In this document: one piece after another, positions 1 to 11,183 of the stretch | Layout: each line of letters begins with the position of its first letter | How positions within the stretch are numbered: the first letter of the stretch is position 1 | NCBI GenBank assembly: GCA_012934845.2 | Contig: WNNJ02003650.1 | Span: 1 to 64,000 of the forward strand | DNA length: 64,000 bases | Direction: 5' to 3' | Origin: Pomphorhynchus laevis | Taxonomy: Eukaryota; Acanthocephala; Palaeacanthocephala; Echinorhynchida; Pomphorhynchidae | Position numbers and translations under genes: made by a program | The notes under the pieces: generated by a model | The model's database searches: none | What the model was told of the DNA's origin: nothing | The model's input: the letters and a program-made list of their open reading frames with translations, nothing else

Positions 1-2645
1 GGGAAATGATGATATTTGTCTCAACAGCGAAGAAGCGGTCATTGGCCTGCTGCAAAAGGCGGAAGCCGGAAGGACAACCTTTCCCATCTGGAACAAACTA
101 GTGGATCTGGTGGCCCTTCTAGTGACAGCCTTGCATGTGAAGTAATTCCGAACCTTTTCGCTGGACCTCAATCAGTGTAATTTGGGAAGTGCATCTACCC
201 TTAGCCTTTTATTTGGTCGAAATGCAAATGTTACAGTCCTTCAGGAAACTAGATCTATCCGGACTCCCAGAACATTACTCGATTTATTCCAATGCACATA
301 ACAATCAACTTTAATCTGTAAATAACTACATCTCACTCCTCTTCATCTCAATGTCTTTTAAACCTAGTGAAGAGCTCCTTAAGATTATCCCTCCTATAAA
401 ACTACTCTTGCTAACCCTATCTTGTTTTGTGATAACACTATGGAAAAATACGGTAAACGCATCAGCATAGTTAATGTTTATACCGGCGAGGAAAAATTCA
501 CAAGAACCGTGACCTCCTGGATCGTATATTAGGTAGCGACTATGACCTGGTACTTAGTGACTTCAACAACATAACTGGTTGTTGGAAATATGCAACACTC
601 TGCTGAGCCAGGAACAACTATCTTATGCGTAAACCACAATCTCCCACCTTTTATTGCACGACAACAAATTCTCTCATCGTCATTCTTCTGCTACACAAGA
701 GGTAGCTGCTTAAGCCTATCTGAATTGAACAGTCAGGTCAACAACTGTTCACCTCGAATGACTTACTCCATTGACGGTTAGATGAAGATACGTTGATTAT
801 AAGGTTTCATTTTGATCCAATCAGAGTAACCTGCTTCAGGCAGCTATCCAACTCTTCCCAAAAGTAGGAAATGCGAGTCTTACCCTATTCAATTCTTACC
901 AGTAATCGCAAGCTACCGCGATCCTTTCGAGTACCTAAAAATGGTCGCTTAAACAACCTCACAAAAACAAAACTCGAGGTCCTAGCAACAATTCTACATA
1001 TTCTCAATATATCTGTTTCCGTCAGATATACCCTTTCAAATGAATACTCAAAGCTCTAGATATCGATTCCAGCAGAGTAGAGATATGGAGAACATCACTC
1101 GCCTTATCCCTTCTCACTCTTCCTTTTGGAAGACATTCAAGAAAACGTTTGTTGCTGGAAGGAGAGGGCTTTAAATTGGATCGGTAGTATAGGGGTTGGA
1201 TCGGTAGTATATAGCCCTGACAGATTTTTGGAGGAGATCCCAACATAATTATGGAGCCACTGAATCTTCCCAACCAAGCCCGCCTTGGGGTGACTTCATT
1301 AGCAGGGATCTAAGTGTTCCATATATCCTGAACTCCTTGGAGCTAATTCCGGGAATCTTAAGATCTCACGCGGCACTCTCTACTCGGGTCTGTCAGCTTT
1401 AAACAGGCAGTCAGAGAAAAGAGGTCGCCATGCTATCAACACCGTTCGATGTTGCTAGCATCAACATTAGCCGACGTATATTTTTATCAAAAAAGAGATT
1501 GATAACATTCTCTAAAGATATGTGGCCCATTTCGATTCAAAACTCCCTCATCTCCATTTACGAAAAAGCGCTTGCGCGTAAAATCCGCGATCATCTAAGT
1601 AGGCAAAATTTAATCCCACCAGGTTCTCATGAGTACGTAAAAGATGGCTCGGTACATTCAGCAATAGGCGAAGTGGAGCAGTTTTGTTATGATAACAGTC
1701 ATACGCTTGCTGTGGCTATTTTTCTTGACTTCTCTGCTGCATTTGACCGCATTTCCATCTCTTTTGTTATCACTTCTCTCAGGTCCCTCGGGTTGCCTGC
1801 GAGAATTGTTAACAGGGTGGAAATATTGCTGTACACCAAGCGATTCTTCTATAAAGACGACCCAGATGCACGTCAGTTATACCCTATTACATGTGTGCTT
1901 CAAGGCTTCACACTTTCTCCTATCTTGTATCTTGCTGCCTTCATTGAATTCTACAAAAACTTTAAACGCGATCAACATCTTGTGGTATACGCTGATGATA
2001 CCACAGCCCTGTTCTCTGGACGCAGGTGCAAAGATGTAGTCTCTGACATCAGCCGTTTCTTTACTAGATTAAATGATCAGCTGCCCTTGTCCAACCTTGT
2101 TTTAAACTCCTCCAAATCGTAAGTGGTTGTCTTTCATGGCGCCCTTGCGACAAGGAAAAAACTAGAGAGATTAGCACTATCAGCTCTAACTTTCATCCTG
2201 ACTAATCAACCACTTCCTACCTTCACAAGTCGAGTAAAATACCTAGGGTTCACCATTACAATAAACTAGTCAGCAAAAGCTGACCTGGATAGACTAAAAC
2301 GTATCCTGAAGAAAGCTAGATGGGCCATGAAATGGGTCCAACATCTGTCATTGAAAGAGAAAACCCAAGTGCGCCTCTGGGATACTTGGGCTATGTCGGG
2401 ATTGGTCTTCTTTTTAAGCGGACGTCCCCCAGAACAAAGAATAAGATTTCTTAAGCTCCTCATCTTGCAATTACCGAGCATCGTCGCCTTGATTGGATTA
2501 TTCGGGGGGGGGGTGAAAGACCCCGAGTGGTTCAGTCGAAGGGCGGCGTGTTGGATTGGCTGGAGGGCTCAGATCCCGCTAGACCTGAGACTTTATTCGC
2601 GACTGATTAACTACTTTAGTGTACTACCAATCAGTATCTGGAGAA
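1..2645 (+). mobile_element. LINE family A, degenerate copy A-0 (I/Jockey/R1-like)
   Basis: Remnant of a non-LTR retrotransposon read left to right. Bases 1-140 hold an open tail consistent with the end of ORF1. From about 160 the endonuclease start can be followed through several frames (the family signature VLQET, then DFN, then the HFDP segment near 810-830). The RT domain is open at 1430-2122, and the C-terminal region with the conserved words WAKADLDR, RPPE and WFSR runs to about 2640, where Gypsy sequence begins. The same order of segments occurs in the copies at 41.7-54 kb, which is how the frames were joined. The element is 5'-incomplete at the window edge and has many frameshifts. 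Clade assignment rests on the motif pattern only. Confidence 0.8.
1430..2122 (+). pseudogene. Family A reverse transcriptase domain (230 codons)
   Basis: Longest intact RT stretch of family A. It holds the thumb-proximal block ISIQNSLISIYEKALARKI (about residues 34-52), the first catalytic motif FLDFSAAFDR (about 97-106) and YADDTT (about 187-192). The motif that reads VPQGSPLSP in the copy at 53.2 kb is VLQGFTLSP here, so the template-positioning loop is altered. It would act as the polymerase in target-primed reverse transcription. The frame closes with a stop just after NSSKS, where sister copies continue, and no start codon belongs naturally at its beginning because it is an internal slice of ORF2. 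Confidence 0.85.
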
Positions 2646-3137
2646 CGATCGACAGGCCCACTTTACGTTTTGCAACAAAACTAGCTACCTATGACAATCA
2701 TCACATTGTTCCTCTTGGAGCATGCACAGTTACAGTTACATGTTAAAATCAAGTACGCAAACTTGACGCTGTTGTAGTCGATACTCAATCTCGGTCTCTT
2801 TTTGGAAAAACATGGATCACCGCATTCGGTATCGAGTGGCCCCAGTGTAAGATATCAATTAATAGTAGAAAATACACAGTGCGCATCTATTTCATCAGGT
2901 GTAGCAAACGATGTGGATCTCAGAGATATATTGGATAGTCACCACGAGTTATTTGAGAATACCCGGGGTGTGTTCAAAATTTTATGGTCAAGCTTAATTT
3001 AAAAAACAATGCAATTCCAAGATACTAGAGCATTCGACGTGTTCCGTTCGGATTGAGGGAGCATGTTGAAGAAGAAATCAAACGAAAAGTAATAGAAGGG
3101 ATTATGGAACCGGTTGACGGTATGAAGGAACATGTAA

Positions 3138-3683
3138 GTGTGCTTCATTGTAGGTTGTGGTCCAAAAACCAGGAGGGGAGTCAGAATATGCGGCGACTTC
3201 AAAGTTACAGTGAATTCTTACCTGTCAATTGATCCGTACGTTCTCTCAACTTTTGAAGATATCAGTGCAAAGATTGCTGGTGGCGTTCAATATTCTATAA
3301 TCGACTTAAGAGAAGCGTACCTTCAATTACAAGTCGAGCAGGAATCTCGCAAGTTTCTTGTGGTATCTACGCATATTGGACTGTATCGTTACACACGTCT
3401 ATCGTTCGGAATTTGTTCGGCCCCTGTTATATTTTTAAGCTATATGGATCAATTGTTGCACGACATACCAATGACTACAGTGTATTTGGATGATATTATA
3501 ATATCGGGAGGATCAAGAACAGATAACTTGCAAAATTTAAAAAGCGTATTTGTGCGTCTGAGAGAGGCAGGCATCTTGGTAAAGTCGAAGAAGTGTGGTT
3601 TCTTGCAAGACCAAGTTGACTTTCTGAGTAACACATTCCATAATGATACAATAAAACCTTCAAAAAAATCGAAGCAATTGTGA
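3138..3683 (+). pseudogene. Gypsy reverse transcriptase fragment
   Basis: Open frame of 181 codons covering most of a Gypsy RT. Visible are RICGDFKVTVN (strand before motif A), the motif A variant SIIDLREAYLQLQ (canonical D in LREAY context), FGICSAPVIFLSYMD, and the catalytic YLDDIIISG at about residues 116-124. The fingers region upstream at 3020-3135 is in another frame. After NTFHNDTIKP the frame is lost, and the connection domain continues in a second frame around 3680-3830 (FLGTVNFLDRFV can be followed). It would copy genomic RNA into cDNA in the particle; here it is interrupted and non-functional. Confidence 0.88.
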
Positions 3684-4002
3684 AATTGCCAACCCCAATT
3701 AATAAAGCCGAACTACGAACGTTTCTTGGGACTGTAAACTTCCTAGATCGTTTCGTGTCAAGTCTACAGACAAAATGTTCTTCCTTATACAAACTTAGTG
3801 GTCGTAAAGCCATTTGGTCATGAACGAAAGATCATGAAGCATCATTTAATCAAATAAAAAATCTCTGATTGATGCAAAAATTCTTTAACCATTCGAAGAG
3901 AGAAAACCTGTTCACTTCTTCTGTGACACAGGCGAAAAAGGATTGGGAGTAATGCTTGGTCAAGTATAATAAAATGGGGTATTACGGCCAATTGCTTACG
4001 CA

Positions 4003-4863
4003 TTGAGAATGCTTAGAGATGCCGAAACAAGATACTCCCAAATTGATCGTGAAGCGTTAGCTCTTATATTCGGAATTCAACGATTCCAACAATACTTGGC
4101 ACCAAGACATTTTACGTTGTGGACAGATCACAAGCCCTTACAACATATATTTGGAAACAACAAAAACCCTGGGAAAATGTGTAACCAAAGGTTAGTGAGA
4201 TGGGCTATTATTTTATCTCAATATAGTTATGATATTCGTCTCATTGCAGGAAAACGTAACACCATTCCGGATGCTCTGTCACGTCTTCCGGTGCAAGACA
4301 CTAATCTGATGTCATCATATGATGAAGTCCCCTTATCGCAATCTCCGGAGCTCGGATCAGTGGGCATTACATTCGAACAACTACTAAACTCGTCTCTTCG
4401 GGATAGTGAAATATTGCAGATAAAACGATATATTTGCAGTGGTTGGCCAAATCAAATTGATCAAGAAACTCGACCTTACAGTAATCGCCGGTCTGAACTA
4501 TCTGTGGAAGATGATATTCTGTTATGGTTACAGAGAATTGTCCTACCAAAAGAACTGCGAACGAGCGTATTGGAAACCCTTCACGATGGACATTCAGGCA
4601 TTGGATCAGAAATTATACCAGTTAATTCCACGTCGGCACTGAACAACCTGGATAAACTGAGAGAACTATTTGCAAGAATGGGAGTTCCGATAGAAACAGT
4701 GTCGGACAATAATCCTCCTTTTCAATCACATGAATTCAACGAGTTTGGTAATGCTAATGCCATCCGACACATACGAAGTTCACTCTATCATCCTAAAACC
4801 AATAGGCTGGTCGAGAGATTTATTGGAACATTTAAAAGACGAATACCATGGAACATACCGTAA
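4003..4863 (+). pseudogene. Gypsy RNase H plus truncated integrase
   Basis: Frame of 286 codons. Residues 1-85 are the C-terminal RNase H half, with the motifs YSQIDREALAL and WTDHKPLQHIF and the tether IPDALSRLP. About residues 180-200 carry the start of the integrase zinc-binding region (LHDGHSGIG), after which the sequence jumps straight to EIIPVNS...MGVPIETVSDNNPPFQS, skipping the first catalytic Asp. The second Asp (VSDN) and the Glu region (LVERF) remain. The frame reads through the jump, so the deletion is in phase or was followed by compensation. Integrase activity is excluded by the missing residue. Confidence 0.87.
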
Positions 4864-5442
4864 ACAAATTTGCAGTTAGCAATCAACCAATTCTTGCTAT
4901 CATATAGAAATATCCCACAATCAACAATGGAGAAATCATAATCAGAAATGTTGTATGGTCGCAAGTCGATGAAATTTTTTGATAGGCTGAGATTGTCGTG
5001 TCAAGGCAGGACTAATACTAGGAGAAACCTCAAGAAGGTAAAATGGGATTCAAAAAGCTAAACCGAGAGATTTTCAGTAGCATCAACCTGTTTGACTTCG
5101 CGATTCTATAAGTGGCAAGTGAGATCCAGCAAACGTAAAAGAACGAAGTGGCTGGTCATCTTATAGGGTTTGGACCAATTCAGGCTGAAGAAGACATGCA
5201 AGTAATCTGTGGCCAAGAACGGAAAGTGGACAAGAGCATTCTTCAACAAACAAAGAACTTACCGACTTTCCAGTGACTAAAGAATCATATGAGAAGACAT
5301 CAAGTTCAAATCCTATATCACGTAAAAACGACGAAAATGGTAACGAAGCCAGAAATGAATAAGTAGTGATAGGAGAAGATTCAAGAGGTAATAATAATAT
5401 TCAGAGAAACGATGAATCGGCACTTAGAAGATATTTAAGGAT

Positions 5443-5990
5443 AAGGAATCCACCAATTCGATTCTAAGAAGAGATGAGGAGGAGGAAGTTGTGGTGATCC
5501 TCCATCACTGTGCGGCGAGAAACGTCGCACATTGTTTTAGCGGTACTGATGCTTTGATGTCACAACGTTTCGTGCATTGTACCGGTTTGTGGTGCGCGTC
5601 TATAAAGATCTGAAAAATAACTGATTGGCAGTTTTTTTGGTTCTTGATAAACAAACAGTTAGTTTCTTTCGTTTATGCAATACGGAACAGATATAACTTT
5701 TTGGCATCTGGATGCTATTTAAAAGCTTTGGCTTTACCTTTACATATTATCTTTGTTACTTGTATTGCTAGTAATTGACGTTATTAATTGAATATGATCC
5801 GCCAAAGATATGCTAATCTCGAAATTGTTTTTGGAAAAAAATTGTAATTGGAAACCACCAATTTGATTCGAAGAAGAGATGAGGAGGAGAAATATGTGGT
5901 GATCCGCCATCACTGTGCGGCGAGAAACGTCGCACATTGTTTTGGTGGCTTTTAGTTTCTTTCGTTTATGCATAACGTAACAACATATAT
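5443..5990 (+). repeat. Direct repeat pair with hairpin, probable LTR remnant
   Basis: A block of about 95 bases at 5446-5536 recurs at 5853-5943 with few differences. A second shared block (TTAGTTTCTTTCGTTTATGC) occurs at about 5659-5678 and 5952-5971. Both copies of the first block contain an 8-bp stem (GTGCGGCG / CGTCGCAC, one G-U type mismatch) closed by AGAAA. The position directly after the Gypsy pol end, and a repeat beginning near TGTGGTGATC, suggest degraded 3' LTR material that has been partly duplicated. No primer-binding site or polypurine tract was identified with certainty, so the LTR interpretation is an inference. Confidence 0.5.
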
Positions 5991-6837
5991 ATCTATAACA
6001 AAAAAAGTTTGTATTATTATAATTCTGTTATCTATTTTGTTATATCTTTTGATATAGCAAAATCATATCATAACATACAACTTCATTATCATTTATATTT
6101 TGTCATTAAATAAAAAATCATTAAAATAACGCTCCGTAGAGTTAGCTTTCATAAAATAAAGGATTAATAAATGCTATAACGTTCACACACAAAAAAAAAG
6201 AATTTTCGAAATTACCTTCTAATAATATCCAAATTTACATTAATGATTAAATTATTTTATACAATTTATTTTTACATAATTATTTTATAAAAAGAAGACA
6301 TTCAAAAATAAAAAATTGTAATTTTATTTAAAATTGATAATAATATTTTCATAATTTAAGCAACATTTCTAAAAGGGAAAGAAAGAAATAAAAATATTTA
6401 TAATTATCAATAATTTTTAAAATTAAATATATTTAATAAATGTTATGATTTAATATTAAAAATTTTTACTATAATATATTTTATTTATAAAAAATATTTT
6501 AAATTAAATTATAGCCATAACACGAAAGTGAATCTATTTAATATAGATAAAAATTAAATAAAAATAATAAAATTTAAATTAGAAAATTAATTATAATCAA
6601 TTAATTATAAATTAGAAAATTATTATTTAATTAATTATTTGAAAAATAATTAAATAATTACGTAATTATTTTACGTAAGCAAAGTTAGAGAAATTATGCA
6701 TACAATACAAACCTTATAATATAAAAACGTACTTATTAACATCCTCTTTATTCTAGCCGCATTCAAACGTTGACAGTGAAAATGCAGAAGGAGTGGATAC
6801 ACCTGTCGCATTAATGACACAAGATTTGGACAGAGGT
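5991..6837. other. AT-rich spacer, no gene seen
   Basis: Very AT-rich sequence with long runs of A and T and short repeats of ATTAATTA type around 6580-6665. No coding pattern, RNA gene or recognisable element was found. The last 100 bases lead into the family B fragment. Confidence 0.6.
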
Positions 6838-7800
6838 ATAGCGCTTGAGCGATTTCGGAAGAGGTTCGATCGGGAAAAATGCGAGTGGCTGAAAATGACA
6901 TTAGATTAAATTGTCGGGAGAGGACGGAGGACACGTGAGAGCGATGCTAGAAAACAATATTCAGAAGGGGTCTGAGATGAATTATTTTGAAAAGATTTGT
7001 TTAGGCGGATGAATGCGACAGGAGAGATGTCGTTGAAAAAGGATGGTTTATACGCATAAACTGATGGATCTAAAGGCCAAAACCTCGTGGTCAAGATGTG
7101 CTTGTTGAGATAATGACGTGGAAAGAGTAATATAAGTGAAAATGACGCAACGATCGCGAGAAGAAATGCGTATCCGAAAAGAGACGTATAACTTAATTCT
7201 CCGTGACAACACCGTATCCGCCACCTTATCGACTTCCGTTCTTGTTTGTCTCTTCTTTCATCGCTTCTTTTCCCTAAAATCGATTACTGCCTTAACCTTT
7301 TCGCCAATTATCCAAAATCCATCATCCTACCCTTACAACGAATAATCAACACCGCCGTTCGAGTGCTCTTTCGCCTCCGTCGCTTCGACCACACATCCAC
7401 ATATTTTGCCCAACTATCCTGGCCCACCATCAACGTCCGCATCAAACTCCGACTTCTTCCCTTACTTTTCGTCTCATCGCTGTCGGCTCCCCGTCGTTCA
7501 TCAACCTTCCTTTCTTAGACGACACTCGCCCCACCTCGCTATCGCTGCGTTCCCGTCATACCCTCTTACTCCACGTTCCTAATTACTCCAACAATTATGG
7601 TCTCCGACCCTTCATCGTCGCCGCCTCACTTACATGGAATCAACTCCCTCTCGACGTCTGCCGCTCTCCCTCCTTTATCACATTCAAATATCTTTTCTGT
7701 TCCCACCTTCTCGACACATGATTTAGATTTTTTTGTGGTCATGTAAGCGTGTGTCATCAAGCATTTGCCACGTAAAAATAAATCTATTTTTTTATTACGA
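6838..7800 (+). mobile_element. LINE family B, copy B-1 with inverted 5' part
   Basis: Composite of two pieces of the same family. Bases 6838-7192 match family B ORF1 on the minus strand (ISPVAFIRLNKS can be read there). Bases 7193-7800 match the plus-strand end of ORF2, starting at the segment equivalent to LILRDI and running through FPKIDYCL, LPLQRIINTAVRVLFR and SWPTI to the end. The 3' end keeps the family tail, but the terminal hairpin is damaged. This is the classic shape of a LINE insertion with a 5' inversion. The breakpoint is the same as in the copy at 34.0-36.4 kb. The plus-strand part is broken by indels near 7345 and 7460. Confidence 0.85.
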
Positions 7801-8248
7801 AGAACTATTAACAGAAGGATGATCATGCGGAAATTAGGCAATCTCCAAGATTTAGCTTAAGAGGCTCGAATTTTACAGATTCAAGCGGGTGTTCAAACAA
7901 AACTCAAACATCCCCGTGGCTGGAAAGACCTTTCGTGCGATTGTGTAACAACGGAAAGACAATTCGCCTTCTATTACGTCCGAAGTCACGCTCGTGGCTC
8001 TTGTTACTTAAATTGCCGTATTGATATTCGTTTTGCATCAATTATGGTACAACAACGATGTGTTGTCGGATTTACTGCTAGTAGGCTGATTGTTTTGGAC
8101 AATAATCTTGGTGTCCGGCCAATCGGAATATGCGACGTTTTTTGACGAATAATTGGCAAAACTATTCTCAAACTCATAAACGACCACCTACAACACTTAG
8201 ATGGTATAACACCCTTTCAGCGGGCAAACGTGGGGAACTGAATTCGTC

Positions 8249-8275
8249 GTTTAATCGCTACCGAAGCGATTAAAC
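8249..8275. repeat. Perfect 11-bp inverted repeat, 5-nt loop
   Basis: GTTTAATCGCT at 8249-8259 is followed by ACCGA and its exact reverse complement at 8265-8275. It sits inside the degraded E-2 coding region, where the reading is roughly LIATEAIKLA, so it may simply reflect codon composition. No poly-T tract follows. Confidence 0.7.
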
Positions 8276-8420
8276 TAGCGCGGAATTTCCTGCATTTTGA
8301 TACTAGACACAAAGAATACGTTTAACCTAATAAATAGGAAGGTAGACTACTGACTATTGAGGAAGAAATTTGGACTTCTGACGAAGGTTTCACTCAAGGT
8401 GATCCTTAACAATAACCGCC

Positions 8421-8732
8421 TTGACTGCTGCATCTCTTCCGCATTTTGCGCGAATTCAAGCTCACATTTCCTCAATTGAACAGAAATTGTATGCGGACGA
8501 CGCTAATTTCGTTGAAAACATCGAAGACTGCCGGTCAGTTTTTGATATCATAATGAGGGAGGAAGGAGCTTATAGGTATAACATAAATCCTTCAATATGT
8601 AAATTACAGGTCAACCCGGAATTCGCGAACAAAGCCCCGAATAGTTTAGATGCTTCTAATGTGCATATTTGTACGAATGGCATGGAAGTATTGGGATCGC
8701 CAATTGGAAATGAATCCTTTATGGAGGACTGA
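8421..8732 (+). pseudogene. E-2 RT fragment with YADDAN
   Basis: Frame of 103 codons with the catalytic motif YADDANF at residues 24-30, followed by a segment aligning by eye with the post-RT part of family E: YNINPSICKLQVNP corresponds to YGYFVNAKKTQLL, and MEVLGSPIG to IMILGIPIG. This is the palm end and the start of the thumb. The QGDP motif lies upstream in another frame, so at least one frameshift separates them. The start codon is incidental. Confidence 0.75.
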
Positions 8733-9553
8733 ATTGTCCGCAAAGTAAACAGATGGTCCAAATGTGTACAGAACCTGATAGAGATTGTATTTTCGACCCA
8801 CAAGTCACGCACAATGCTCTGGCATATTCACTTCAACATAAGATTACCTACGCAAACTTGTTGCTTTCGATTCGTGAACTTTCAGGCACTCGAGGGACAT
8901 ATCCGTCACAGCTTGATCCCTATAATCACCTGTATATCAAACGTACCTGACACACTCAGAGAAATTTTTTAGCCTTCCGGCGAGACTAGGTAGGCTCGGA
9001 ATCTTAGACCATCAAATCGTTCCGGGTAAAGAATACGAATGGTCTCTGCGCGCTTATCAATCACATGCTTTAAACAGTTAGGAACATAATATCGCCAAAT
9101 CCATAAAAGATAAAAAAAAACTTACCATTAAACGACGCCGCGCTTAAATAATTTAAGTCAGTAATGCGGCCACATGCTCATCTCTAGAATTTACGTCGAG
9201 AAAGGAGCGTCAAATTGGTTGACAACAAACAATGCAGATGGTTACCGTTTATCCTCTTACGAGTTCAGTGACGCTGTGAATAGTGAATGTGGACTAACAC
9301 CAACGAATGCACCTGCAAGTTGTAATTGTGAATCTGAGAATAGCACAGTTCACTCGAATCGTGCGGTAGAGGCGCACTTACAATCATTAGTCACATAACC
9401 TAATACGTGACACACTTGCCAACATCTTGACTGAAGTCACTCCGTGTGTTCCAATTGAGCCGTGCTGATTCCAATAGATTCCTATATCCAGTTTGAGTCG
9501 GCTATAGCCTCACGTAAAAGTGAAGCGAGGCTCGATGTCGTGTAAACGGGTCT

Positions 9554-9841
9554 GTGCAGAAGACGAAGCGAACGCGTCTTTATGGACATCGCTATATTCA
9601 ATTGTCACGCTGTTTTTTATTCCGAGACATCGCCTTCATCAACCACAGATATCACGAGTCGGGCAAAAATGCCCCTTGCCTTGAACGCATAGTAACAGTG
9701 GAGCTGGCCCAATTCACACCGATAGTGTTTTCGCCTTCTGGAGTCTTTAAAAAGGCCGGAGATCATGTTTTGAAGGCAATAGCCAGGATGTTGGCCAATA
9801 AGCGCGAAACAGACTATGCGACGTGTATCGCACTTATCTGA
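9554..9841 (+). pseudogene. E-2 C-terminal region
   Basis: Frame of 95 codons matching the tail of family E after its endonuclease core: ERIVTVELAQFTPIVFSPSGVFKKAG corresponds to ERIVSVEESKFIPLIFSSSGGVGP in the 56.3-kb copy. The ATCIALI ending corresponds to the region before the arginine-rich C terminus. The endonuclease PD and D residues upstream are not preserved in a single frame. Confidence 0.7.
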
Positions 9842-9842
9842 C

Positions 9843-10605
9843 GTGATAAGTTGATCTGGAGGGCTATGTATATTAATTAAAGCGTTGTTGTCGAATCTTC
9901 ACTTTATCTTTAACGATTAAAATATTTCAATGCTTGAATCATCAATAAAAGTTGAAAATGAGCGGAATCTCAAGAATTGAAATAATAAGCACGTAATAAA
10001 ATGCTTAGCAAAAATAATAAAACAATAAAAATACAACACAAACAACGATATTGACGTTTAGTATTGGCATTAAATAAACTATTGACAAACTATTTCACAT
10101 GAAAATAATATAATGAACAATTCAATGCTCACTTGAGTAAATAACTGGAGTACGAAGTTCACGGTGAGGACGCTTGTGATAACTTCTTCTTGTTGCTAAA
10201 TAGAAAAATAATTGGTATTTAAATCATTGGCCAACATATAAGCAATAATGTAATAAAATAGATATTAAGAAATAATTTAGAAATACTGAGAGAAAAAAAC
10301 CTTTAAAATGACGTAAAACCTAAACAGCTAGTTACTAAATGAATCTAGCATAGGTTCGCTTTAGTCTCAATACATACGCAGATTTAAGTATGACTCCAGT
10401 ACAACATCAAGGATGGACGTTGCTATATCGGCATTGTCGGCTAGTTCGCTTCGCGGAGTTTTACGGTATTTTCCGTCTTCTTCAGAAGATGACCTGATGA
10501 ATTTAGCCCGTTTGATCTTTGAGATTACATGGATTATTCCTCTAAAGGAATAATAATTTTGTTTCTCAAAATCATTATTTGGCCTGGTGTTGTTGATTCT
10601 GTCCG
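9843..10605. other. AT-rich spacer, no gene seen
   Basis: Low-complexity AT-rich sequence from 9850 to 10330, then more mixed sequence to 10605. No open frame with a recognisable motif and no RNA gene was found. Confidence 0.55.
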
Positions 10606-10607
10606 CC

Positions 10608-10726
10608 AGGGTACCTAATAGTGTAGCTCCGATAGTGTGGTACCAGGGTACCTAATAGTGTAGCTCCGATAGTGTGGTGCAGGGTACCTAATAGTGTAGC
10701 TCCGATAATGTGGTGCCAGGCTGCTC
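10608..10726 (+). repeat. Three-copy tandem repeat, about 37-bp unit
   Basis: Three head-to-tail units, each containing CAGGGTACCTAATAGTGTAG followed by CTCCGATA(G/A)TGTGGT. The first spacing is about 40 bases and the second about 36, because the units differ by a few bases at the junction. It lies immediately upstream of the family F RT fragment and may be its subterminal repeat or a local expansion. Confidence 0.85.
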
Positions 10727-10802
10727 GCTTTAGAAAAAAAACTTGGGCGTTCGATCGATCGCAAGTTTACTCTTTTAGGAGAACGATATTATATTATCCA
10801 GC

Positions 10803-11153
10803 GAAGGAGTTCAGCAAGGTGACACGCTGGGACCACTTTTGTTCTGACTCGCTAACAATGATATGACACACACAATGAGGTCGTCTTGAAATCTATGGTA
10901 TATCAGTGATTGTGTACTTGAAGGATCAGTCGATACGTTTATATTTGATTTCGCCATCATCCAGAAACTGGTCGCTTATATGGAAATTGTGCTTAACCTC
11001 ACAACGTGCGAAACCACCGCAACCGATGAGTATGTGAACAGATCTATTAAAGACGCTCTCCCGGGGTTTAAAAGGGTAGATCATGCAGATGCCTATTTGT
11101 TGATTTTCTCAATTGGCAAAACCGAGTTCAATATTAACAATACGCGCGACTAG
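10803..11153 (+). pseudogene. Family F RT fragment (QGDTLGPLLF ... WYISD)
   Basis: One frame contains EGVQQGDTLGPLLF at 10803-10844, then two TGA stops, then an uninterrupted 85-codon run from 10896 starting WYISDCVLEGSVDTF and ending at TAG 11151. The spacing and words match the palm of the RLE-type element at 59.9-62 kb, where QGDPLGPLLS is followed by WYLDD. Here the first catalytic Asp is Ser, so the enzyme would be dead. This piece lacks an ATG. On both sides the family match fades into AT-rich DNA. Confidence 0.78.
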
Positions 11154-11183
11154 GCCATACACGAACTTGCCTGATCCGAGATC

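Larger units (their letters stand above)
2646..5442 (+). mobile_element. Ty3/Gypsy-type LTR retrotransposon, pol remnant
   Basis: Pol order is protease end, RT, RNase H, integrase, which is diagnostic of Ty3/Gypsy rather than Copia. The protease C-terminal part reads through 2650-2745 and then, in another frame, FGKTWI near 2802. RT lies at about 3020-3683, RNase H at 3970-4300, integrase zinc finger near 4590, and the integrase C-terminal segment (SYRN, MLYGRK) near 4890-4970. Between the integrase zinc finger and the second catalytic Asp there is an internal deletion, so the first catalytic Asp is absent. No gag was found on the left, where family A sequence directly abuts. Downstream, 5000-5440 looks like a degraded pol end. 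Confidence 0.88.
7860..9842 (+). mobile_element. RLE-type LINE, relative of family E (E-2), degenerate
   Basis: Segments equivalent to family E occur in the same order in scattered frames. Around 8100-8160 there is LGVRPIGI followed by RIIGKTI, the RT segment preceding motif A. Near 8385-8403 there is FTQGDP. YADDANF is at 8490-8510. The thumb and post-RT region is at 8550-8950. The Cys/His region is at 9240-9400 and the C-terminal endonuclease/tail region at 9550-9841. It is clearly more diverged and more broken than the copy at 56.3-59.6 kb and probably represents a different subfamily. Boundaries were taken from the first and last recognisable motifs and are approximate. Confidence 0.72.

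Noticed and set aside
2327-2746. A 139-codon open frame that could be taken as a fusion protein.
   Set aside because: It reads from the family A RT thumb directly into the Gypsy protease end across an element boundary; the open frame is accidental.
10485-10515. Another CTGATGA, considered as a second hammerhead core.
   Set aside because: No stem II and no GAAA follow at the required distance.
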